Shown: positions 57,843-64,000 of the stretch, piece after piece | Position numbering within the stretch: the stretch's first letter is position 1 | How the letters are laid out: each line of letters begins with the position of its first letter | Source: Streptomyces sp. NBC_00569 | Lineage (GTDB): Bacteria; Actinomycetota; Actinomycetes; Streptomycetales; Streptomycetaceae | Reading direction: 5' to 3' | NCBI RefSeq assembly: GCF_036345255.1 | Contig: NZ_CP107783.1 | Location: 3,459,501 to 3,523,500 of the forward strand | Length of the DNA stretch: 64,000 nt | Program-made: the position numbers and the translations under genes | Notes under the pieces: model-generated | Databases searched by the model: none | What the model saw: only the letters and a program-made list of their open reading frames with translations | What the model was told of the DNA's origin: nothing

Positions 57843-57860
57843 CACGCCTGTACAGGCGTG
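57843..57860. promoter_or_regulatory. Perfect 18-bp palindrome
   Basis: CACGCCTGTACAGGCGTG reads identically on both strands. It lies in the 203-bp gap between the hypothetical gene (start 57780) and the end of cdsA (57984), about 60 bp upstream of the former, where a dimeric repressor site would be expected. Confidence 0.5.
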
Positions 57861-57914
57861 GGCGCGACATCGGGTGCCGGCTTCGGACCGAGTCCCGCCA
57901 GACATACGACAACG

Positions 57915-57945
57915 GGCCCGCCGCCCTGTGGACAACGAGCCCGTC
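57915..57945 (-). terminator. Weak terminator downstream of cdsA
   Basis: On the minus strand CGGGCTCG and CGGGCCCG form a stem with seven of eight pairs and a 15-nt loop, followed by TTGTCGTATGTC, about 38 bp after the cdsA stop. Confidence 0.45.
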
Positions 57946-57983
57946 ACCTGAATCCGCGCAGGTCAACCGGGATTTCGGATCGG

Positions 57984-59267
57984 TCAGCCGGCCCCGACGA
58001 AGATCACCAGGAGCAGCCAGACCACGGGCGCCGTCGGGAGCAGCGAGTCGAGACGGTCCATGATCCCGCCGTGTCCGGGCAGGAGCGTGCCCATGTCCTT
58101 GATCCCGAGATCGCGCTTGATCATCGACTCGCCGAGGTCGCCGAGCGTGGCGCTGGCCGCGACCGCGAGCCCGAGCAGCAGGCCCTGCCACCAGGCACCG
58201 TCGTCGATCAGGAACTGCATGCACAGCGCGCCGGCGGCCATCGCGAACGTCACGGCGCCGACCAGGCCCTCGCGGGTCTTGCCGGGGCTGATGCGCGGGG
58301 CGAGCTTGTGCTTGCCGAAGCGCCAGCCGATCGCGTACGCGCCGGTGTCGCTGACGACCGTGAGCAGCAGGAACGTCAGGACGCGCTGCGGCCCGTCGTC
58401 CGCCGTGAGCATCAGCGCCACGAAGGTCGCGAGGAACGGCACGTAGAACGCGGCGAAGACACCGGCCGTGACGTCCCTGAGGTAGCCCTCGGGGGGCTCC
58501 GTCATGCGCCAGACCAGGACGGCGAGCGCGGTGAGCGCCATCGCCACCCAGGCGCCCTCGGTGCCGCGGACGTATCCGGCGACGACCATCGCCGCGCCGC
58601 CGATCGCGAGCGGCACGAGGGGCGCCTTGATGCCCTTGCGCTCCTCGAGCCGCGAGGTGAGCTCCCAGAGGCCGACGACGACGGCCACCGCTATCACGCC
58701 GATGAACACGGCCTTGACGATGAAGAGCGACGCGACGATCACCGCGCCCAGCCCCACCCCGACTCCTATGGCTGCCCCGAGGTCACGGCCCGCGCTCTTC
58801 TTCGGCGGTGCGGGGGCGGGCTGTGCGGCGCTTGGCATGGGCTCCTGCCGGCTCTCGTGCTGCGCCTCGTGCGGCGTCACATACGGCGTCTGATGCGGTG
58901 TCGGATGCTGCGGTTCGTGCTGTGCCCCGCGCGGCTGCTCGTACGGAGAGTTCCCGCGCGGCCGCTCGTGCTGAGGCGCCCGCGGCTGCTCGTGCCGGGG
59001 CCCGTGAGGGTGCTCGTGCTGCGTCCCGCGCGGCGACTCGTCGCGGAACAGGGGACCGCTCGGCCGAGCAGCCCCCCGATCGTCGTCCTGGTCACGACCA
59101 CCGGCGGGTACGTCGGGCATTTCGGGCACGATCGGCATGGGCCGAGTCTCCTCAACCGCATGCTGTTCGTACGCGGGACCCGCCGGGGAAGCCCCCTGGG
59201 AAGGCCCCTGGTCGGGCGGCCCCCAGTACCCGGCTCCGGTCGGCGCTCCCCAGGAAGAGTCGTTCAC
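57984..59267 (-). CDS. cdsA: Phosphatidate cytidylyltransferase with His/Pro/Gln-rich N-terminal extension
   Basis: A 427-residue integral membrane enzyme that makes CDP-diacylglycerol from phosphatidic acid and CTP. The catalytic signature is VVSDTGAYAIGWRFGKHKLA with RISPGKTREGLVGAV and LGDLGESMIKRDLGIKDMGT then LLPGHGGIMDRLDSLL; eight or so helices surround it. The first 155 residues are hydrophilic, with repeats of the type HEQPRAPQHERPRG, QHEPQHPTPHQTP, and are not part of the usual enzyme. Start is a GTG at 59267; frr ends 8 bp upstream. Confidence 0.93.
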   Translation of the reverse strand: MNDSSWGAPTGAGYWGPPDQGPSQGASPAGPAYEQHAVEETRPMPIVPEMPDVPAGGRDQDDDRGAARPSGPLFRDESPRGTQHEHPHGPRHEQPRAPQHERPRGNSPYEQPRGAQHEPQHPTPHQTPYVTPHEAQHESRQEPMPSAAQPAPAPPKKSAGRDLGAAIGVGVGLGAVIVASLFIVKAVFIGVIAVAVVVGLWELTSRLEERKGIKAPLVPLAIGGAAMVVAGYVRGTEGAWVAMALTALAVLVWRMTEPPEGYLRDVTAGVFAAFYVPFLATFVALMLTADDGPQRVLTFLLLTVVSDTGAYAIGWRFGKHKLAPRISPGKTREGLVGAVTFAMAAGALCMQFLIDDGAWWQGLLLGLAVAASATLGDLGESMIKRDLGIKDMGTLLPGHGGIMDRLDSLLPTAPVVWLLLVIFVGAG

Positions 59268-59274
59268 GGATTCC

Positions 59275-59832
59275 TCAGACCTCGAGCAGCTCGGCTTCCT
59301 TGTGCTTGAGCAGCTCGTCCACCTGCGCGACGTACTTCGCGGTGGTGTCGTCGAGCTCCTTCTCGGCGCGGCGGCCCTCGTCCTCGCCGACCTCGCCGTC
59401 CTTGACGAGCTTGTCGATCGTCTCCTTGGCCTTGCGGCGGATGGAGCGGATCGAGATCTTGGAGTCCTCGGCCTTGGTCTTGGCGACCTTGATGTACTCC
59501 TTGCGGCGGTCCTGGGTCAGCTCCGGGAACGTCACACGGATGATGTTGCCGTCATTGCTCGGGTTGACGCCGAGGTCGGAGTCGCGGATCGCCTGCTCGA
59601 TGTTGCGCAGCGCGCTCTTGTCGAACGGGGTCACCACGGCCATCCGCGGCTCGGGCACGGAGAACGAGGCCAGCTGGTTGATCGGGGTCAGCGCGCCGTA
59701 GTAGTCCGCCACGATCTTGTTGAACATCGCCGGGTGCGCACGGCCGGTGCGGATCGCGGCGAAGTCCTCCTTGGCGACCACGACGGCCTTCTCCATCTTC
59801 TCCTCGGCCTCGAGGAGGGTCTCTTCGATCAC
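59275..59832 (-). CDS. frr: Ribosome recycling factor
   Basis: A 185-residue protein that splits post-termination ribosomes with EF-G. RRF blocks: [60 protein letters not shown] and the C-terminal helix [19 protein letters not shown]. The GTG at 59832 has AGGAG eight bases upstream and gives the usual length. Confidence 0.97.
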   Translation of the reverse strand: MIEETLLEAEEKMEKAVVVAKEDFAAIRTGRAHPAMFNKIVADYYGALTPINQLASFSVPEPRMAVVTPFDKSALRNIEQAIRDSDLGVNPSNDGNIIRVTFPELTQDRRKEYIKVAKTKAEDSKISIRSIRRKAKETIDKLVKDGEVGEDEGRRAEKELDDTTAKYVAQVDELLKHKEAELLEV

Positions 59833-59956
59833 CACTTGCTCCTGCGTGTCTTGAGTGAGGCCCGGCATGCGCCCAGGGCGGCCGGCTGCGTCGTGTGTCT
59901 TTCCTGCACGGTGTCCGACCGGCAGGACATTGTCCATCCCCTGGCGGGGGGTCGTG

Positions 59957-60730
59957 TCAGGCCCGCGTTCCGTGGTCGCCCACGAGCGTGCCGATCTTCT
60001 CACCCTTGACCGCTCGCGCGATATTGCCCTCGGCGAGCAGTTCGAAGACGAGGATGGGCAGCTTGTTGTCGCGGCACAGGGTGATCGCGGTCATGTCGGC
60101 GACCTTGAGGTCGCGGGTGATGACCTCGCCGTAGCTGAGCGCGTCGAACTTCACGGCCTCGGGGTTGGTCTTGGGGTCGGAGTCGTAGACCCCGTCCACC
60201 CCGTTCTTGCCCATGAGCAGCGCCTCGGCGTCGATCTCCAGGGCGCGCTGGGCGGCGGTGGTGTCGGTGGAGAAGTAGGGCATGCCCATACCGGCGCCGA
60301 AGATGACGACGCGGCCCTTCTCCAGGTGGCGCACGGCGCGCAGCGGGATGTACGGCTCGGCGACCTGCCCCATGGTGATGGCGGTCTGCACGCGGCTGTC
60401 GATGCCCTCCTTCTCCAGGAAGTCCTGGAGCGCGAGGCAGTTCATGACGGTGCCGAGCATGCCCATGTAGTCGGAGCGGGCCCGGTCCATGCCGCGCTGC
60501 TGGAGCTCGGCGCCGCGGAAGAAGTTGCCGCCGCCGATGACGACGGCGATCTGCGCGCCGTCGCGCACGACGGCCGCGATCTCACGGGCGATCTTGTGCA
60601 CCACGTCGGGGTCGACGCCCAGACCCCCGCCACCGGCGAACGCCTCGCCGGACAGCTTCAGCAAAAAGCGCCCCGCGCCTTTGCCGTCGTCGCTCTTGTC
60701 GCCCTTGTCGGCCTTGGTGGTGGTGGTCAT
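59957..60730 (-). CDS. pyrH: UMP kinase
   Basis: A 257-residue hexameric kinase that turns UMP to UDP. Blocks: [53 protein letters not shown], and [20 protein letters not shown]. An N-terminal extension of about 20 charged residues ([13 protein letters not shown]) is typical of streptomycetes. ATG 60730 has GAGGCGAG upstream. Confidence 0.97.
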   Translation of the reverse strand: MTTTTKADKGDKSDDGKGAGRFLLKLSGEAFAGGGGLGVDPDVVHKIAREIAAVVRDGAQIAVVIGGGNFFRGAELQQRGMDRARSDYMGMLGTVMNCLALQDFLEKEGIDSRVQTAITMGQVAEPYIPLRAVRHLEKGRVVIFGAGMGMPYFSTDTTAAQRALEIDAEALLMGKNGVDGVYDSDPKTNPEAVKFDALSYGEVITRDLKVADMTAITLCRDNKLPILVFELLAEGNIARAVKGEKIGTLVGDHGTRA

Positions 60731-60767
60731 GGTGATCTCGCCTCTTTACTTGGCACACATACAAAGA

Positions 60768-60817
60768 AGGCCATTGCCGGTGGGGTGTTGTTCGCATCCC
60801 ATGCTCGGCAATGGCCT
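60768..60817 (-). terminator. Terminator downstream of tsf
   Basis: A 12-bp stem AGGCCATTGCCG / CGGCAATGGCCT with a loop of about 26 nt, followed on the minus strand by TCTTTGTATG. It separates tsf from pyrH. Confidence 0.8.
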
Positions 60818-60940
60818 CCTCGTCACATCTGCGGTCACCCGACGCGCACGCGCGCGTGGCGGCGTACGCGGGAGACTGCTGTCGACCCTACTGGGATCTC
60901 GTCGACCCTAGCGGTGTCTTCCGGCTGTCGCGGTACGGAC

Positions 60941-61777
60941 TCAGATGCCGACCTTGATGCGCGAGAAGCGCTTCAGGGTGACACCGGCCTCGTCCAGAAC
61001 CTTCTGCACGGACTTCTTGTTGTCCAGCGCGTACGGCTGGCCGAGGAGGGTGGCCTCCTTGAAGAAGCCGTTGACGCGACCCTCGACGATCTTCGGGAGC
61101 GCGGCCTCCGGCTTGCCCTCGGCGCGGGTGGTCTCCTCCGCGACGCGGCGCTCGGACTCGACGACCTCGGCCGGGACGTCCTCACGGGAGAGGTACTTCG
61201 GCGCGAAGGCGGCGATGTGCTGCGCGATGCCCTTGGCGAGGTCGGCGTCGGCCTTGTCCAGCTCGACCAGAACACCGATCTGCGGGGGCAGGTCGGGCAT
61301 GGTGCGGTGCATGTACGCGGTGACGAACGCGCCCGAGAACTGCGCGAAGCGGTCCAGGACGATCTTCTCGCCGAGGTTGGCGTTGGCCTCGTCGACGTAC
61401 GCCTGGACGGTCTTGCCGGGCTCGATCTCGGACGCGAGGAGCGCCGCGATGTCGGCCGGGTTCGTCTTGGCGGCGTGCGCGGCGAGGGAGTTCGCGACGG
61501 CCTGGAACTTCTCACCCTTGGCGACGAAGTCCGTCTCGCACTTCAGCTCGAGGATGACACCGGAGGTGTTGTCGTCGGCGATGAGGGAGACCACGGCGCC
61601 GTTCTCGGCGGAGCGGCCCTCGCGCTTGGCGACGCCCTTCTGGCCCTTGATGCGCAGGGCCTCAACGGCCTTGTCGACGCTGCCGTCGGCCTCGTCGAGC
61701 GCCTTCTTGCAGTCCATCATGCCGGCGCCCGTGAGCTCGCGGAGCTTCTTGACGTCAGCGGCGGTGTAGTTCGCCAT
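60941..61777 (-). CDS. tsf: Elongation factor Ts
   Basis: A 278-residue factor that exchanges GDP for GTP on EF-Tu. The N-terminal UBA-like part YTAADVKKLRELTGAGMMDC and the CETDFVAKGEKFQ motif that contacts EF-Tu are present, as are the core and C-terminal blocks. Length is normal for actinomycetes. rpsB lies upstream behind a hairpin. Confidence 0.97.
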   Translation of the reverse strand: MANYTAADVKKLRELTGAGMMDCKKALDEADGSVDKAVEALRIKGQKGVAKREGRSAENGAVVSLIADDNTSGVILELKCETDFVAKGEKFQAVANSLAAHAAKTNPADIAALLASEIEPGKTVQAYVDEANANLGEKIVLDRFAQFSGAFVTAYMHRTMPDLPPQIGVLVELDKADADLAKGIAQHIAAFAPKYLSREDVPAEVVESERRVAEETTRAEGKPEAALPKIVEGRVNGFFKEATLLGQPYALDNKKSVQKVLDEAGVTLKRFSRIKVGI

Positions 61778-61820
61778 GATCCTGAAATTCTCTCTCGAAG
61801 TCTGAAAGATCTACGGGTGA

Positions 61821-61849
61821 ACGGCGGGGGCCGACCCGGCCCCCGCCGT
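61821..61849 (-). terminator. Attenuator-like hairpin between rpsB and tsf
   Basis: A perfect 13-bp stem ACGGCGGGGGCCG / CGGCCCCCGCCGT with a 3-nt loop in the 93-bp gap between the two genes. It may end part of the rpsB transcripts, giving less tsf message than rpsB. Confidence 0.75.
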
Positions 61850-61870
61850 CAACTACCGAACCGGTGAGGT

Positions 61871-62785
61871 TCAGGCCTGCTCGGCGTCCGCGGCCGGAGC
61901 CTCGGTGGCAACCTCGGTGGCGACCTCGGCCTCGGCGTCGGCGACCTTCTCCGTCTCGGCGGAGGTCTGGACCTCAGCCTCGGCGGCCGGCTGCTCGTCG
62001 GCCTTCTTCTCACCCTCGAGCAGGTCGCGCTCCCACTCGGCGAGCGGCTCGCCCGCGGCCTTCTCGCCCGGCTTCTGGTCGCCAGTGGCGGCACCGGAGC
62101 GGGCGATGAGGCCCTCGGCGACGGCGTCGGCGATCACGCGGGTGAGCAGGGTGACGGAGCGGATCGCGTCGTCGTTGCCCGGGATCTTGTAGTCGACCTC
62201 GTCGGGGTCGCAGTTGGTGTCGAGGATGGCGACGACCGGGATGTTGAGCTTCCGGGCCTCACCGACCGCGATGTGCTCCTTCTTGGTGTCCACGATCCAG
62301 ACGGCGCTGGGCACCTTGGACATCTCGCGGATACCGCCGAGGGTCTTCTCCAGCTTGGCCTTCTCGCGGGAGAGGACGAGCAGCTCCTTCTTGGTGAGGC
62401 CGGACGCGGCCACATCCTCGAAGTCGATCTGCTCAAGCTCCTTGAGGCGCTGCAGACGCTTGTAGACCGTCGAGAAGTTGGTGAGCATGCCGCCCAGCCA
62501 GCGCTGGTTGACGTAGGGCATGCCGACGCGGGTCGCCTGCTCGGCGATCGCCTCCTGCGCCTGCTTCTTCGTGCCGACGAACATGACCGTGCCGCCGTGG
62601 GCGACGGTCTCCTTGACGAACTCGTAGGCGCGGTCGATGTACGACAGCGACTGGAGCAGGTCGATGATGTAGATGCCGTTGCGCTCGGTGAAGATGAAGC
62701 GCTTCATCTTCGGGTTCCAGCGACGGGTCTGGTGACCGAAGTGGACGCCGCTTTCCAGCAGCTCCCGCATCGTGACGACGGCCAT
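61871..62785 (-). CDS. rpsB: 30S ribosomal protein S2
   Basis: A 304-residue protein. S2 blocks: [60 protein letters not shown] and [20 protein letters not shown]. The last 60 or so residues are an acidic, Ala/Glu/Thr-rich tail, longer than in E. coli but typical of Streptomyces. ATG 62785 is preceded by AAGGAG. The 275 bp to the divergent M23 gene contain the leader, a GATCCGG-TGAC-CCGGATC hairpin (62921-62938) and a possible -10 TACACT (62948-62953 on the minus strand). Confidence 0.97.
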   Translation of the reverse strand: MAVVTMRELLESGVHFGHQTRRWNPKMKRFIFTERNGIYIIDLLQSLSYIDRAYEFVKETVAHGGTVMFVGTKKQAQEAIAEQATRVGMPYVNQRWLGGMLTNFSTVYKRLQRLKELEQIDFEDVAASGLTKKELLVLSREKAKLEKTLGGIREMSKVPSAVWIVDTKKEHIAVGEARKLNIPVVAILDTNCDPDEVDYKIPGNDDAIRSVTLLTRVIADAVAEGLIARSGAATGDQKPGEKAAGEPLAEWERDLLEGEKKADEQPAAEAEVQTSAETEKVADAEAEVATEVATEAPAADAEQA

Positions 62786-63060
62786 GGCCGTACTCCTTGG
62801 GTTCTCGGTTGCCGCGACCGCAGGATTGCTGTCGCGCCTGACGCCCCGCGCGCTGTGCCACGAGGGACCGAGGAGCGCGAACACCGTCACGAATGACTTG
62901 GTGTTGGGGCGTGCGAAGTCGATCCGGTGACCCGGATCGCCATCAGAAGTGTACGGGACCCGCGGGGTGCCGGGTGACGCCGCTGTCCACAACCGGTCGG
63001 TAGTCCCCAGTTCGGGTCCATGATCCCCGCGGACCGCGTCAGGACGGGACCGTTCAGTGC

Positions 63061-63747
63061 ATGCGACTGATGCTGATGCTGACGATGACCGCGGCGCTGG
63101 CGAGCCTCGTGCCGCCCCCGCCGGTACCCGCCGTGGGCGCCACCTGGCCGGTGGGGACGCGGCCCCCGATCGTACGGGGCTGGGCCCCGCCGGCGACGGA
63201 GTACGGGGCGGGCCACCGCGGCGTGGACCTGGCCGCGCCCGTCGGCACCCCGGTCAGAGCGGTGGCGCGCGGCCGGGTGTCCTTCGCGGGGCGCGTGGCG
63301 GGCAGAGGGGTCGTGGCGGTGGAACTGTCCGGAACGGGCGACCCGCCGCTGCGCACCACGTACGAACCGGTGACGCCGTCGGTGAAGAAGGGCGCCCTGG
63401 TGGCGCCGGGCGAGGTGCTGGGCGCACTGGAACCCCCGACAAACCACTGCGGCCCTACGTCATGCCTGCACTGGGGCCTGCTGCGGGGCGACACCTATCT
63501 GGACCCGCTGTCCCTGCTGCCCCCGCGGCTGCTGCGACGAGGCCCGTCGCGACTGCTGTCGGTACCCCCGACTGTCGCGGTACCGGGACTGGTCCCGCCC
63601 GGGGCTGACCCACCCCTGCTGGTCCCGCTGCTGCCGGTCCTGTCGGGCGTCGGCGCCGGTACGGCGCCGGGTACCGGACCGGGGCCGGTACCGCCGCTGC
63701 TGATCCCGCCGCTCCGTCCAGGGCTCGCGCCCCGGATCAGCCGCTGA
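63061..63747 (+). CDS. Secreted M23 peptidase (LytM-like)
   Basis: A 228-residue protein with a signal peptide ([19 protein letters not shown]) and an M23 domain: [20 protein letters not shown] (first zinc ligands) and [16 protein letters not shown] (HxH-like site). Such enzymes cut peptide bridges in the cell wall. The last 65 residues are a Pro/Leu/Val/Gly-rich low-complexity tail. It ends 11 bp inside the convergent TetR gene. Confidence 0.88.
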   Translation: MRLMLMLTMTAALASLVPPPPVPAVGATWPVGTRPPIVRGWAPPATEYGAGHRGVDLAAPVGTPVRAVARGRVSFAGRVAGRGVVAVELSGTGDPPLRTTYEPVTPSVKKGALVAPGEVLGALEPPTNHCGPTSCLHWGLLRGDTYLDPLSLLPPRLLRRGPSRLLSVPPTVAVPGLVPPGADPPLLVPLLPVLSGVGAGTAPGTGPGPVPPLLIPPLRPGLAPRISR

Positions 63748-64000
63748 CGCCCCGCAGGGCCATGCCCACGGCCGCCTCGGTGATCGCCGAGGGGTCTTCC
63801 GCCGCACCCAGCTCGATCCGGCGGACCGCCGCGTCCACGACCCCCTGAAGGAGCATCGCCGCGAGACGCGGTTCCGTGTGGCCCATGTCGGCGAGGGCCT
63901 CGACGATCATCGCGACCAGCCCGCCGTGCGCGGCGCGGATCTTCTCGCGTGCCCCTGAGTCGAGTTCGCTCGCCGAGATGGCCACGACGGCACGGTGCCG
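63737..64000 (-). CDS. TetR family regulator (C-terminal part, cut by window edge)
   Basis: At least 88 codons of an open frame that continues beyond the right edge. AISASELDSGAREKIRAAHG, LVAMIVEALADMGHTEPRLA and MLLQGVVDAAVRRIELGAAE resemble the ligand-binding C-terminus of TetR regulators. The DNA-binding part is outside the window, so the call is tentative. Confidence 0.6.
   Translation of the reverse strand, partial: RHRAVVAISASELDSGAREKIRAAHGGLVAMIVEALADMGHTEPRLAAMLLQGVVDAAVRRIELGAAEDPSAITEAAVGMALRGVSG

Noticed and set aside
62921..62938. Ribosomal-protein-binding leader in front of rpsB
   Set aside because: A 7-bp inverted repeat is present, but no known S2 leader structure could be recognised.

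Overview
The window is a gene-dense, very GC-rich chromosomal segment of a Streptomyces (or close actinomycete). The evidence is the heavy G/C third-position bias, the many GTG/TTG starts, Tat and lipoprotein signals of the streptomycete type, and a run of core genes (rpsB-tsf-pyrH-frr-cdsA ... rlmN ... gabT ... dxr-rseP-ispG ... proS ... rimP) in the order known from the core region of Streptomyces chromosomes. No tRNA, rRNA, insertion sequence, integrase, CRISPR array or prophage was seen, so this is core chromosome rather than a mobile island.

Layout. 1-4.7 kb: the start of rimP (cut by the window edge), a Tat lipoprotein with a DUF4439 ferritin-like partner, a kinase-fold protein that has lost its catalytic residues, proS and a GNAT protein. 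4.8-10.6 kb: a six-gene peptide ABC importer operon led by a DUF1684 gene, with a visible TTGACA promoter. 10.6-15.6 kb: a GNAT protein and the isoprenoid/site-2-protease cluster dxr-rseP-ispG. 15.6-20.9 kb: a secA gene that is probably a paralogue, a small membrane protein and a long acyl-CoA dehydrogenase. 21-28.6 kb: an aldehyde dehydrogenase, a PucR regulator, an orphan TraG/FtsK-like membrane ATPase and gabT. 30-37.3 kb: a polyamine uptake and oxidation operon (aldehyde dehydrogenase, potD, potA, potB, potC, PuuB-like oxidase). 37.5-41.8 kb: NADAR, DUF4190, aminodeoxyfutalosine/adenosine deaminase, glycerophosphodiesterase and a small secreted protein. 41.8-46.7 kb: a second polyamine module (orphan PotD, aldehyde dehydrogenase, divergent Lrp/AsnC regulator, aminotransferase). 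46.9-51.4 kb: an atypical ABC/FtsX pair, a VOC protein, a LOG-family protein and an MDMPI-fold protein. 51.4-55.5 kb: a thiamine importer thiBPQ under a TPP riboswitch. 55.5-57.8 kb: rlmN, a small operon encoding a LexA DNA-binding domain without the protease domain, and a hypothetical. 58-64 kb: cdsA, frr, pyrH, tsf and rpsB, then a divergent M23 peptidase and a TetR gene cut by the window edge.

How the genes work together. The largest functional theme is polyamine-to-succinate catabolism between about 21 and 46.7 kb. PotABCD takes up the polyamine; the FAD oxidase and the SpuC-like aminotransferase make aldehydes; two gamma-aminobutyraldehyde-type dehydrogenases oxidise them; GabT removes the GABA amino group; and the 21 kb aldehyde dehydrogenase may take the final semialdehyde. 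The glutamylpolyamine synthetase and gamma-glutamyl-GABA hydrolase expected for the glutamylated route are not in the window. The Lrp/AsnC gene matches the position of the S. coelicolor polyamine repressor EpuRI, and a good inverted repeat lies in its divergent promoter region.

Most interesting non-coding signals: the TPP riboswitch with its hairpin (55335-55476), a long hairpin that hides a Shine-Dalgarno sequence (30008-30064), the candidate Lrp-type operator (44756-44786), an SOS-box-like site before the LexA-domain operon (56865-56880), and an 18-bp perfect palindrome (57843-57860). All functional calls rest on reading motifs and context by eye; no database search was run.
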